Of a stretch of 64,000 nucleotides of DNA, positions 47,838-57,642 are shown piece after piece (positions within the stretch are counted from its first letter, which is position 1; each line of letters starts with the position of its first letter). A program made the translations under genes and the position numbers. Under the pieces are notes generated by a model that did not search any database, had not been told where the DNA came from, and was given only the letters and a program-made list of their open reading frames with translations. The stretch spans positions 496,001 to 560,000 of the forward strand of contig CBDBGS010000008.1 in the NCBI GenBank assembly GCA_965205385.1. Reading direction: 5' to 3'. The DNA is from CATOSP01 sp965205385 (GTDB taxonomy: Bacteria > Chloroflexota > Dehalococcoidia > Lucifugimonadales > UBA3495).

Positions 47838-47984
47838 CGAATTACCGACCTAGACCTCTGCAGCCGAGACATGAGTCATCCCGGATGTTGGTTAAAAAGT
47901 TGAAACTGGTATAAAGAACCGGGGACACAGAAAGACCCCTTCAGGTGGAATGGAATTATCAACCACCAGGAGGGGTCTTCTCTT

Positions 47985-48230
47985 ATGTTGCAACACGGGG
48001 TGGGGCGGAAGCAAGGGCAGGAGGTTGCCAATCTACTGCAAACTTTCATCGGACCGTTGGAAGAGTGGCTGGACCAACAGATCGACCGGCGTCTGGTACG
48101 TACCTTCTTCCTCGCACTGGCGGCCATTGTGCGGTTGCGTCACTCACGGTCGGGGCTGCTTCTAAGTGAACTTTGGGCCCATGTCCTCTCACCTGCCCAG
48201 GCTCCGGCGGGGAGCAGTGGGTTGGGCTGA
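47985..48230 (+). pseudogene. Transposase N-terminal fragment
   Basis: MLQHGVGRKQGQEVANLLQT then FIGPLEEWLDQQIDRRLVRT and FFLALAAIVRLRHSRSGLLL: the N-terminal region of a transposase-like protein whose DDE part is missing. It runs directly into an ISAs1 fragment. Confidence 0.55.
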
Positions 48231-48560
48231 AGGAGGTGGTCAAAGTAAAGGTCCGGGAGGAGATGGCCCAGGGCGAGACTGGCCAGTCCCGCTATTATAT
48301 CGGCAGTCTCCGTGCGTCTAGCGCCCCAACGCCGGAGTCCATTCGCGATTATCTGGGGATTGAGAATTGCCTGTATTGTACCGTGGACGTGATCTGCCGG
48401 GAGGACCAATGCCGGGTGCGCAAAGTCCATGCTCCTCAAAACGTGACCATCCCGCGCCATATTTCCCACGACGTTCTGAGGTGCTAATCCAGCCTTAAAA
48501 CTGGAATCCAAGGTGAATTGCTCTAGGCCCGTTGTCGTGAAGATCATCTGATCAAAGGTC
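48227..48560 (+). pseudogene. ISAs1-family transposase, C-terminal fragment
   Basis: GLKEVVKVKVREEMAQGETG, QSRYYIGSLRASSAPTPESI, RDYLGIENCLYCTVDVICRE and VRKVHAPQNVTIPRHISHDV are an ISAs1 C-terminal half (homologues: HWGIENxLHWxLDVxFxED). After TAA, SSLKTGIQGELL continues in frame. A long opposite-strand ORF here is a shadow. Confidence 0.75.
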
Positions 48561-48693
48561 TCTGCGCTTAAGACGTGATTGACCTGGTGGTCCTGACGCC
48601 GGTTTGCCTTGGTGTTTACTGCCATGATCCGCTCTAGCCCTCGCTAGACTAAGGCGTGTGACTAGCTTGTGATGGTTTGGAGGGTATGGAGTA

Positions 48694-49047
48694 GTGAATA
48701 CCATCGCCTTGCTCTGGCTGGTGTTCTTGTTCGGCCCTCCTGTAATGGCCCTCGTCTCGGGCGCGGCCTGTGGCGTGTCTTGCAGCCGGTGCACGTCTGG
48801 AGGCGTGCGTCTAACGTATGCGCCTCCGCGGTCGATGGGCATCGGTCTCGTTATTGGACTTGCAGGTGTCGTGCTGAATGTGATCGTCGCGGTATTGTTG
48901 TTTTTTTGGGTGGCATATGCGACGGCAGGTGAAGGGGACGACTGGGTAACGCCAGGCGCGAGCATTGCGGCCGTCGCCGCTATGGTTGTGGCGACGGTGG
49001 CCACGTGGGTTCTCGGCGAGTCGTTAATTCTGAGAAGGCGGCGGTAG
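48694..49047 (+). CDS. Small integral membrane protein
   Basis: 117 residues from GTG with GGAG just upstream. Three hydrophobic segments: IALLWLVFLFGPPVMALVSG, GIGLVIGLAGVVLNVIVAVL and ASIAAVAAMVVATVATWVLG; C-terminus LRRRR. Function unknown. A good bidirectional terminator follows. Confidence 0.65.
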   Translation: MNTIALLWLVFLFGPPVMALVSGAACGVSCSRCTSGGVRLTYAPPRSMGIGLVIGLAGVVLNVIVAVLLFFWVAYATAGEGDDWVTPGASIAAVAAMVVATVATWVLGESLILRRRR

Positions 49048-49097
49048 GCCGTGTACGAACATCTAGAAGCCACGCGCATGGGAGTGTCACCCAAAGC

Positions 49098-49129
49098 AGA
49101 AGGCCCACCGTTACTTCGGTGGGCCTTCT
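49098..49129 (+). terminator. Bidirectional terminator
   Basis: AGAAGGCCCACCG and CGGTGGGCCTTCT form a perfect 13-bp stem with loop TTACTT, then TTCT. It lies between the convergent membrane-protein and PPC-domain genes. Confidence 0.85.
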
Positions 49130-49150
49130 TTCTGAACCTCGGGGTTCGGG

Positions 49151-49855
49151 TCATCTGTGGCCCGTGACGCTCAGCGTATATGGCCCGATTTCATTGCTGC
49201 CGTAGGTAGTGGCCACGATGATGTAGGTACCTGGTAGCAACGTTCTGATGATCTGCGAGTCATAATTCAACGCTCCATCATCATCGTCGTATACCAAGTA
49301 TCCGATGCCGGCCGTGCTATCTCCCGGTATTAGGTAGAGGTATGGGTCGGCGTCGACTGAAGTCAGGTCAATCGTTACCTGTCGGGAGTACACACCATCG
49401 ACCGTGAAACTGTAGTAATTGGCGTAGCTCCCGGGCCGTCTCGTAGACGCGCAGTCCGCCGAGATCCATGTGGTGTATATGTTGACCGTCGTTCCCGTCA
49501 TCGGTAGGGCGATTACTGAACACGACGGAGCCTGTCGTATGTGTAGCCTGTAGTCCCCAGACTTCCCTATGTAATATGTCGATACGCCTATCGTATAAGA
49601 TCCTGGATCTAGAGTTCTGGAGATTCGCGAGTTTGTAGAGTCACCGCCATCATCGTCAAGGGCGAGGATTGATCGGGCGCCATTGACCATCTGATAGAGG
49701 TAGAGGTAGGTATCTACCACGTCACCTTGGTATTCTAGGTCGATGATGAAGTTGGCCGCCTGCGTCACTATGAAAGAGTGGTAGTCGATATATGGCTGTG
49801 ACCGTAGTAGGAAGGCCGTAGCGCTGCGCACTGGCCAATTCAGCTTGTTAGGCAT
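49151..49855 (-). CDS. PPC-domain repeat protein, probably N-terminally truncated
   Basis: 234 residues with two bacterial pre-peptidase C-terminal (PPC) beta domains: VTQAANFIIDLEYQGDVVDT to ISRTLDPGSYTIGVSTYY, and YYSFTVDGVYSRQVTIDLTS to IIRTLLPGTYIIVATTYG. Asp-rich turns (LALDDDGGDS, LVYDDDDGA) may bind calcium. Such domains sit on secreted proteins, yet there is no signal peptide and the first domain starts abruptly, so the 5' part was probably lost at the junction near 49860. Confidence 0.75.
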   Translation of the reverse strand: MPNKLNWPVRSATAFLLRSQPYIDYHSFIVTQAANFIIDLEYQGDVVDTYLYLYQMVNGARSILALDDDGGDSTNSRISRTLDPGSYTIGVSTYYIGKSGDYRLHIRQAPSCSVIALPMTGTTVNIYTTWISADCASTRRPGSYANYYSFTVDGVYSRQVTIDLTSVDADPYLYLIPGDSTAGIGYLVYDDDDGALNYDSQIIRTLLPGTYIIVATTYGSNEIGPYTLSVTGHR

Positions 49856-49902
49856 TGGTTAACTTCAGATTGGTTTGTGGTGTGCCGGGATGTGTTTTTG
49901 AC

Positions 49903-50083
49903 CTACGGCGACGGACGAACTCCCGTCAGGAACGGCTCGGCACCGGGTTTCTTCAAGGCCTCCAGCAAACCCTCTTGGATGAGGACTTCTACCGTCTCTG
50001 GCTCGTCTTGGTCCAACCTCTCCAGTTCTGCTATCCAAGCGGTGTCCTGTGCGGTGAACAGGCCATTCTGCCTGGCACAATCC
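49903..50083 (-). pseudogene. 3' end of the lipoprotein gene split by IS701 and two MITEs
   Basis: CARQNGLFTAQDTAWIAELE then RLDQDEPETVEVLIQEGLLE and ALKKPGAEPFLTGVRPSP to TAG. Acidic helical C-terminus. It begins immediately at the CTAG flank of IS701, and the matching 5' part is at 51801-52550 on the other side of the stack. The joining is inferred from orientation, composition and position. Confidence 0.6.
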
Positions 50084-50087
50084 CTAG

Positions 50088-51495
50088 TACTACAGTCGCA
50101 GATTAAAAACGGATAGAATTGGGGCAATCAGCGGGTGGTGAGGTGAGGCTGTGGTTGTTGTGAGGGAGGAGGTTGCGGAAGTGGCTCGGTGGGCCGAGGG
50201 CATCGAGCGGGTACACGAGTGCATCGGTGGACGGTTCCGGCGTCCGGAGCCGCGGCGGCGGGCGCTGGACTATCTGAAGGGGTTGCTCAGCCCGGTGGAG
50301 CGCAAGAACGGCTGGCAATTGGCGGAGCGGGCAGGCGACGCCACTCCCGATGGGGTGCAGCGCCTGTTGTACAACTACCAGTGGGACGCGGACCTGGTTC
50401 GCGATGACTTGAGGAGCTACGTGATCGAGCGTCTGGCCGACGCTGCGGCAGTTCTGGCGGTGGACGAGACCGGATTCCTCAAGAAAGGAGACAAGTCGGT
50501 TGGGGTGCAGCGTCAGTACAGCGGTACGGCAGGGCGGATCGAGAACAGTCAGATTGGCGTATTCTTGGCCTATGCCAGTGCCAGGGGGAGGACGCTGCTG
50601 GACCGGGAGTTGTACCTGCCCCAGGTGTGGGCGGAGGACTTGGAGCGCCGGCGGGAGGCCGGTGTGCCGGAGAGTGTCGGCTTTCGGACCAAGCCGCAAC
50701 TGGCGCAGCTGATGCTGGAGCGGGCGGTTGAGTCGGGAGTGCCCTTCGGCTGGGTGGCCGGGGACGAGGTCTACGGCAACGACCGCAACCTGCGGCTGTG
50801 GCTGGAGCGAGAGGGCGTTCCCCACGTGCTGGCCATCAAACGCAGCGAGAAGCTATGGGCTTTGACGGACAGGGGGCCGCGACAGGTGAGGGCCGACCGT
50901 CTGGCCTCAGGGGTTGAGGAATGCGCTTGGGTGAGGTGCAGCGCCGGGGACGGAGCCAAGGGACCACGGATCTACGACTGGGCCACTGTGGAAATACGTC
51001 CCCTGAGGGAGCCTGGCAAGGGCTATTGGCTGCTGGCCCGGCGCAGTCTGGCCAACCCGGGGGAGCTGGCCTACTACGTCTGTTACGGCCCGGCGGGAAC
51101 GACCCTGGAGGAACTGGCGAGGGTGGCCGGGACCCGGTGGGCCATAGAGGAGTGCTTCGAGGAGGCCAAGGGACAGGTGGGGCTGGACCAGTATGAAGTG
51201 CGGAGGTGGGACGGCTGGTACCGGCACATCACGTTGGCGATGTTGGCCCACGCGTATCTGTCCGTGATCAAGCATCAGGCCATGGAACAGGGAGAAAGGG
51301 GGGCTACTACGGCCCGGATGAAGAGCTGATTCCCATGACAGCGCCGGAAGTGCGCCGACTGCTCACCCGCCTCGTATGGACGGAGAACCAACTGCCTGAT
51401 TTCATCCTGTATTGGTCGTGGTGGAGACGACGCCACCAAGCCAGAGCCCGGCGTTGCCATTACCAACGACGACTTTCTAATCTGCGACTGTAGTA
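50088..51495 (+). mobile_element. IS701-family insertion sequence
   Basis: 1408 bp with terminal inverted repeats TACTACAGTCGCAGATTA at both ends, flanked by direct CTAG repeats (50084-50087, 51496-51499), the expected 4-bp target duplication for IS701. Confidence 0.88.
50151..51493 (+). pseudogene. IS701-family transposase, frameshift near the C-terminus
   Basis: Main frame to 51329: ADAAAVLAVDETGFLKKGDK (first Asp), GWVAGDEVYGNDRNLRLWLE (second Asp) and RWAIEECFEEAKGQVGLDQY (Glu). At the six-G run near 51298 the frame is lost (RGATTARMKS stop); the adjacent frame continues GYYGPDEELIPMTAPEVRRL and DFILYWSWWRRRHQARAR. One base added in the run would restore about 445 residues. The catalytic core is complete. 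Confidence 0.85.
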
Positions 51496-51499
51496 CTAG

Positions 51500-51643
51500 T
51501 ATTACAACGACGGATTGCCAAATATGGTGCCTGATCCTTCGTATTCGGTCACGAGCGAGAAATCGCGGTAAGCTCATGGCAGTACGGTTCAGGTCCAAAT
51601 GGGTCGCGAAAATCACCCGGTCAGATTAACCGTCGTTATAATA
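51500..51643. repeat. 144-bp second MITE type
   Basis: Ends TATTACAACGACGGATT on the left and, as reverse complement, TATTATAACGACGGTTA on the right; noncoding centre. Squeezed exactly between the CTAG of IS701 and the CTAG of the next MITE. Only copy seen. Confidence 0.7.
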
Positions 51644-51800
51644 CTAGGAGTCTGTCCGATATTTCAAAACCGAAGCGAAATGCGGCGTTGTCGCAGGTAT
51701 TGATTACGCTGAGAGTTTATATGAAGGGCTGAAAAGTATGTCTTAACCCCATAAGCAACGAATTGCGTAGTCTACGTTTAATCGTCGGACAGACTCCTAG
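51644..51800. repeat. 157-bp MITE, divergent copy
   Basis: Same 157-bp length and 15-16-bp ends (CTAGGAGTCTGTCCGA) as the MITEs at 254 and 57486, but the interior is unrelated at sight. CTAG at both ends. Confidence 0.82.
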
Positions 51801-52550
51801 AAGGCTCGTGCAACTCGTTGATGCTGTCTTTTCCTGTTGGGTTAGAGCCTCTCCCCGTGTTTTTTCTTCATATGGATGCTCAAACCTCTGTCATCCGAAC
51901 AGAAGATCGGCGTCAATGTCCTCGTGTCCCATGTCTTCAAGACACTTAATCGTATCTTTCAGGGTAGTGACTACCGCAGAGTCAGCGTCTCCGCGAGCTC
52001 GGACCTTCCCCCAAGCCTCATAGATGGCGATCAACGCCATATCGATGTCCTCTGCGGACGTCAACAGGCATTGCTCCAGACGCTCCGATCCGGAGGCCAG
52101 GCCTTTGCACTTGAACGGACCCTCTCGAATGAGAGGGGTGTGGTATTCCGCTACAATCTCCTTGCCGCAGGCGAGTTGGGTATCTTCTGTGGCAAGGCCG
52201 GAACAGTTGCTTTTGACCTCTGCACCGACCTGCTCACTGCACCATTCGAAGTAGGCTATTTCATCTGGAGAGCCGAATAGTCCGAATGCCTTGCATCCGT
52301 CAAGTCCGCCCGGGTGGGCGGTGGGGGGCAGGTATTCTGGTTCTGGAGTCGGGGTCGCAAGCGGAGGTTTAGTCGGCTGTGCCGGTTTCGGAGTCGAGGC
52401 CGGCTTCGTGGGCCAGGGTGTGGATGTTGGAGTTGCTTCCACATCTGCGGACTTCGAGGATCCATCTCCACTTTCGGGGCTGGCGGTTGGGCCGCAGGCC
52501 AACAAGAGTACGGATACAATCAGACCCGCAACAATTAACGGTTTAAACAT
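51801..52550 (-). pseudogene. Lipoprotein with Pro/Thr linker, 5' part
   Basis: MFKPLIVAGLIVSVLLLAC is a lipoprotein signal (Cys19); the linker ATPTSTPWPTKPASTPKPAQ is followed by a Cys-rich helical domain (GCKAFGLFGSPDEIAYFEWC, ACGKEIVAEYHTP, CLLTSAEDIDMALIAIYEAW). TGA at 51888-51890 region ends the frame after DADLLFG, but the same frame continues QRFEHPYEEKTRGEALTQQE up to the MITE edge. The 3' end lies at 49903-50083. Paralogue of the gene at 34712. Confidence 0.7.
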
Positions 52551-53861
52551 CGACCCTCCCGGATATCCGAATTGTTAGGCTCTTTGTGTCCCTTGTGTAT
52601 GTCTGCGCCGTTTACTCCCCCTTCATGACGTGTACGTTCATGACGTGTACGTTCATGGCTGTCAAAATGGAATGGATGCAGGGTTCTCAAAAATCATGCT
52701 TTTTACATCAATTGGGCGATGTTGTATGTCACGGGGTTGCCTGCAACGGGCTAGGGTACTACTAATGGCCACTCCATCGACCCAGAAGCTCAGTGCAAGG
52801 TGGGCCACGGTGTCTGGGGTCAGCGAGATGCTGGAGCAGTTGAGTGCAGGCTCATCCCACACCATGATCGCCTCCGTGCGGATCCGGTAGGTCAGCGCTA
52901 TCGGGAGCGCGGACGATACCAAGCCGTACTACCTGGATGGCGACTTCTCGCGCACTCATGTTGACCGGCATACCGGGTCGGTCGAGATGCAGCGCCTAGA
53001 CGGACCACTGATATGAACTGACCTATACGAACTGACCTAGCCACCCTCGAGAAGGCCGCGACAGACCCCGACCCGGATTTCCGCGCGATCTACCTGCGCC
53101 TCGTGGAGATGGCGGAGGAAGAATTGGACTGGGGACGCCTGGAGTCGGTAAGCCGGTGCAGCGGGCACACAGTGCCCAGACGGTGAACCGTGCTTACGAG
53201 GGAGACATCCCATGTGCGAATTGGGACCTGATACCCCACGGAAATATCCAGGTGGTCGGATCAAGCCGGTGCGGTGCGTGAATCGCATCTGAATCGAGGG
53301 CACCGAGAGCAGGGGCCTTGGGGTTGGATGGCCACCTAGTCGATTGACAGCCTGCTTCGGGAGCTGTCATCTGGCGGAAAATCGGCCTGTTACTGTCTCT
53401 ACAGTAGGAGGCCCAGCGTCACGGGCGAAGATGGGCGGCGAGACGGCAACTGTACAAGCTCAAGATCTCCACCATGAGCCGTGGTTCGTTGTCGCATTTG
53501 GTATCGATCTTTATCAGGGTGTTGAAAATTGCGGGGTGAACCGCGGTGATGCCGTGGAGGCCACCCCCGGCAGTGAGGTTGACGATGCGGGGCAAAGCAG
53601 CACGACAGGCCGCCATTTTGTTAACGGCGTCAACCGCTTTGGGCATCGTTCGCATCGAGGTCTATACTAATGAGGCGGCATTATCATCAGATCGCCGCTG
53701 ATTGCCGCGCCATCCGCTTACTGGATCCAGCGCCCATGGCGTGCATTGTGTCTCTCGCCGGCCTCAATCAGATCAAACGCGCCGCCCACGATTGCGGCGG
53801 CTGCCTCAATAAGGAAACGAACAAAATCGCAACGCATACCGCAGCGACGGGCCGCGGAGAG
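52551..53861. other. No firm gene; short tandem repeat and gene scraps
   Basis: TTCATGACGTGTACG is repeated in tandem at 52622-52651 and begins a third time. Short protein-like stretches occur near 52930-53030 (YYLDGDFSRTHVDRHTGSVE) and 53030-53185 (TLEKAATDPDPDFRAIYLRL then VEMAEEELDWGRL), both too short and unsupported to call genes. Nothing recognised. Confidence 0.45.
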
Positions 53862-55039
53862 GTGAACAAAGCGTGGTTTATGGCCGTGCTTTCGCTTACC
53901 GTTTTTGCCGCCATAAGCGCGATCCTAATTGTCCCGCCGCTCCTGGTGGAGATCGCAACTTACCTGGAAATATCGGTGGCTGTCGCGGGCCAGTTGGCTA
54001 CCGCGACCTTCGCGGGTTGGGCGGTTAGCTTGGTCTCCTGTGGCCCCTGTCCGATTCGTTCGGACGCCGTCCGGTGGCCCTGATTGGGTTGGCTGTCCTT
54101 TCGATATCCATCCTGGCGTCTGCCTTCGCGCCGAGCTTGGAATTTCTGTTGACGTTGCGGGTTTTGACCGGTTCGGGAGGGGGAGCGATCCCTCCCAACA
54201 TCGTGGGGGCAGTATCTGACGTCATTTCCCCGGCCAGGCGGGCCCAGGCAGTGGGCGCCCTGCTGGCCATTCAAGGGCTGGCTTCCGCCATCACCGTTCC
54301 ATTTGTAACGGCGCTGGCAGACGTGGGTGGCTGGCGGTTCGTCTTCATCGTCTATGGCCTGGTGCTGGTGGTGGGGCTTCTGGCGAACTGGCTCTGGCTT
54401 CCGAAAGACCAGCGGGAGCGAATTTGCAACTGGGGGTTCTTTTCCAGATATCGGTCGTTGGTTTCCATGCGGTTTTTCCGCGTGGCAGTGGCGGTCAACC
54501 TGACGCAACGCGTCGCTTTCTGGGGGACACTCAGTTATTTCGCCGCCTGCCTGATACACACGTACGGCTTGAGCATCGGTTTTGTTGCGCTGCCACTGGC
54601 GGTAGCCGACGCGGGGCAGATGGCCGGAAGCTATTCCGCTTTGTTCCTGGCAAACAGAAAGCGTCGTGGGGCGTTCGTCGCCGCCACCACAGCAGCCGGG
54701 GGAGTCTGCTATTTCCTGCTTTTCACCGTTAACTTCGGACTCTGGGTGTCGGTGGGCGTGGCGGCGGTTGGAACGGGCTTGCTGAGCATGACGTTTCCAA
54801 TTCTGGTCTCGGCCAGCACCGAGTATTTGGGAGAATCCAAGGCCACGGGAGTGGGTCTCATGGGTTTCAGCAACCACGCCGGTGGAGCCCTGGGGGCGGG
54901 TATCGCCGGTGCGTTGTTGGCGGCCACGGGTTATGTGGGAGTGGGCTAAATGTGCCTCGGCGCTACCATCGCCAGCGCGCTGATGATGAGCCCCTTCGGC
55001 CGGCAGTTCGGGGAGTCCGCGGGTCAAAGCCAGGGGTAG
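53862..55039 (+). pseudogene. MFS drug-type exporter, one deletion and one nonsense codon
   Basis: GTG 53862 starts VNKAWFMAVLSLTVFAAISA to FAGWAVSLVSC. A missing C near 54046 shifts the frame; GPLSDSFGRRPVALIGLAVL would be the normal reading of the TM2-3 loop. The rest (54074-54946) keeps ten helices. TAA at 54947-54949 stands where GYVGVG is followed in frame by MCLGATIASALMMSPFGRQF to TAG at 55037-55039. Two separate lesions, so probably dead. Confidence 0.8.
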
Positions 55040-55085
55040 GCAGGCGCCGACAGCCCCGGTGTGCCCACGCGCTGCCTATACACCT

Positions 55086-55972
55086 AGGAGGGTGTTGAAA
55101 TGGGAGGTTGCGCGGCGGCAGGGAAGTAATGCGGGGCCGCGACACCGCAGGTAAGCGTCAAGTTTGCCGATGTGGCGGTCTGGTCCGCGCAGGGTGGGGG
55201 CTATCGGGGGCGCCGGCGCTTTGTCGGCTGCTTTGGGGACAAACTGGTCCCGCAGCGTACGCTGCGATCTGAGTCAGCTTGGCCATTCGCACCAGGTTGT
55301 CGCCAGCGGTGGTTATTTCCATCCGGAACTGGTTGCGGGCCACCCCGAAATAGCGCAGTTTCCGGCCGCCGCCCACCGTATTCACCCAGCCAAAGACATC
55401 TTCAATCCGCTTCCTGGCCCACTGGCTCAATCGATACCCCTCATGTCGGTGGTGCGTCGGTCAATGGCCGACCGCTGCTTCCGAGCCCGCTCCACGATCT
55501 CGAGCAGAAACTCCCGGGCCACATCGGCATCCAGCAACCACTGCCGGTTCTTGGCGAACACCGAGTGGTCGAAACTGTGGTCGAAACTGTGGTCCATGAT
55601 GTTCAGGTCCAAAAACCACTTGAACAGCAGGTCGTCTTCCAATCGCTCGCAGAACCGCCGCTCGCGCCGCACCGAGAACAACGCCATCAAAGGGCAGGCT
55701 TACAGCGGGTGCTCTGGCGGTATCGACGCTCGACCATTTCGGGCATACGTGCGGTCGAACGTGGGCGACAGTTCGGCCCAGGGCCTGATCCACCACGGGC
55801 TTGATGCGTCGGATGGGATGGTGTTGTGGCGCCACGGCATCGGGTGTAACCCCCGTCAACATGGTGGCGTGCCGTGCCGTTTTGCCTCTCATGGGAACCC
55901 TCTCTACCGAATGATGGCCCATCCTACCACCCAACACCAATTCCACTGAAATTTTCAACACCCTGCTCTACA
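55086..55972 (-). mobile_element. IS5-family element with large internal deletion
   Basis: Ends share AGGGTGTTGAAA as inverted repeats (about 55090 and 55970). The transposase is present only as its N-terminus (MRGKTARHATMLTGVTPDAV, then MALFSVRRERRFCERLEDDL, FLDLNIMDHSFDHSFDHSVF) joined to its C-terminus (MSQWARKRIEDVFGWVNTVG, FGVARNQFRMEITTAG). The DDE centre is gone. A 12-bp repeat adds an extra DHSF. Confidence 0.8.
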
Positions 55973-56257
55973 CCATCCCGGGGCTTGGTCCCTCCTGGCC
56001 AGACGTCGGCATCGATGGCGCTCGAGATGGCGTGACTCGTTCTACGACGGCGGTAACGCCCCTGTCCACACTTCGCTGTAGTTCCGGCCATTCGTCCATT
56101 GCCGTGGGATAGGAGACCTTGTTCCGGAGGTCAATGGATGTTTCCGTATCCGGTGACCCAGCCTTTCTGTCCGGCGTCACCGTCTGGGCCGTCGCATCGA
56201 ATGCACTCTAACTAGTCCGATACCCAATCGTAGAACCGGTCATGTCCGGGGTTAGAC
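55973..56257. other. No firm gene
   Basis: A minus-strand frame (DLRNKVSYPTAMDEWPELQR) looks mildly protein-like but is cut by the IS5 end and has no recognisable domain. Flank of the IS630 element. Confidence 0.35.
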
Positions 56258-56259
56258 TA

Positions 56260-57486
56260 GTGGTCCAACATTTTTGAATTGAGTACTGAGCAAGTGTATT
56301 CTACCAAGCATAGGGCGAAGAGGATTGGGGCGTGGGGGGATGCCGATGAAGAGATACCGTGTCAAGCTGAGTGCGGAGGAGCGGCAGGAACTGAAGACAT
56401 TGGTGTCCCGTGGCCGGGCGGCGGCTTACCAGCAGACCCACGGGCGCATCCTGCTGCTGAGTGATGAGGCCCATGCGGAGGGGGCCATGAAGGATGAAGA
56501 GATTGCCCGGGTTCTCCAGATTGGCCGCGCGACGGTGGAGCGGGTGCGCCGCCGTTGCGTGGAGGAAGGGATTGAGGCGGCCTTGGAGCGAAAGCGGCAA
56601 CTCAATCGTCGTCCGAAGCGGCTGGACGGTCAAGGGGAAGCCCACCTGATTGCCCTGGCCTGCGGAGAACCGCCGGAAGGCCGGGCCGGTTGGACGCTGA
56701 AACTGTTGGCCGACCGGCTGGTCGAATGCGAGATAGTGGAGAGCATCAGCCCTGAAACGGTGCGGCAGACGCTCAAAAAAACGAACTCAAGCCTTGGCTG
56801 AAGGAATGCTGGTGCATTCCTCCGCAAGGCAGCGCCGAGTTCGTCTGCGCGATGGAAGACGTGCTGGAAGTCTATCAGCGCCGGTATGGGGACAACGAAG
56901 TTCTGGTCTGCCTGGACGAGACCAGCAAGCAACAGGTGAAAGAGACGCGCCTGCCGCGTCCGGCCCGGCCTGGGGCGGCGGGCTCCTACGATTACGAGTA
57001 CGAGCGCAACGGGGTGAGCAACCTTTTCATGTTGTTCGCTCCGCTGGAAGGGTGGCGCCGGGTGGAAGTGACGGACCGGCGCACGAAAGCCGATTGGGCC
57101 CGGGTGGTCAAGCAATTGGTGGACGAGGACTACCCGCACAAGGACCGTATTGTGCTGGTGATGGACAACTTGAACACCCACCACCCGTCCTCGCTGTACG
57201 AGGAATTTGAACCTGCCGAAGCGCGGCGCATCGCCGAACGGTTGGAGGTCCACTACACCCCCAAGCATGGCAGTTGGCTGGATATGGCCGAGATTGAAAT
57301 CGGGGTGATGGCCCGCCAATGCCTGGACCGGCGCATACCGGACCAAAGCGTCCTGCGGCGGGAGGTGGGAGCGTGGCAGTATCAGCGCAACCAGGACGCA
57401 ATACGGGTGGACTGGCGCTTCACAACTGAGGATGCCCGTATCAAGCTGAAGTCCCTTTACCCATCAATCCAACACTGATCGACTAC
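56260..57486 (+). mobile_element. IS630-family element (type A) fused to a MITE
   Basis: Left end CTAGTGGTCCAACA (56257-56270); right end, as reverse complement, CTAGTAGTCGATCA, 11 of 14 matches. TA at 56258-56259 on the left and 57487-57488 on the right; the right TA is also the left TA of the adjoining MITE. The same IS-MITE junction is seen at 244-257. Confidence 0.8.
56340..57478 (+). CDS. IS630-family transposase in two frames joined at an A7 run
   Basis: Frame 1 (ATG 56340): MKRYRVKLSAEERQELKTLV, helix-turn-helix DEEIARVLQIGRATVERVRR, to SPETVRQTLKK. At AAAAAAA (56775-56781) a -1 shift continues KNELKPWLKECWCIPP into the DDE domain: VLVCLDETSKQQVKE (Asp), IVLVMDNLNTHHPSSL (Asp) and KHGSWLDMAEIEIG (Glu). 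All catalytic residues are present. The shift site sits between the DNA-binding and catalytic domains, which suits programmed frameshifting. Confidence 0.88.
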
Positions 57487-57642
57487 TAGGAGTCTGTCCG
57501 ATGTTTAATGATGGCAACGCATATCGGCGATGATGGCTTTCGTAGCAACGCTATTGGTTCATGTGTAGGTCTATTTAGTAACCGCCAACCCGATTACCAA
57601 CGATTATAGTATTCGAGATCGAATCTTTGGACAGGCTCCTAG
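57486..57642. repeat. 157-bp MITE, copy 2
   Basis: Looks identical to 254-410. Its final CTAG supplies the TAG stop codon of the nucleotidyltransferase gene read on the minus strand. Confidence 0.88.

Noticed and set aside
48140..48625. 161-codon minus-strand ORF
   Set aside because: The plus strand encodes recognisable ISAs1 C-terminal sequence here; the minus ORF has no domain.
50103..50825. 240-codon minus-strand ORF
   Set aside because: Antisense to the IS701 transposase core.
53344..53670. 108-codon plus-strand ORF
   Set aside because: No recognisable motif, and an equal-length minus ORF overlaps it; insufficient evidence.
55461..55961. 166-codon minus-strand ORF
   Set aside because: Only its first 40 codons or so match the IS5 N-terminus; the rest is the wrong frame of the same damaged transposase.
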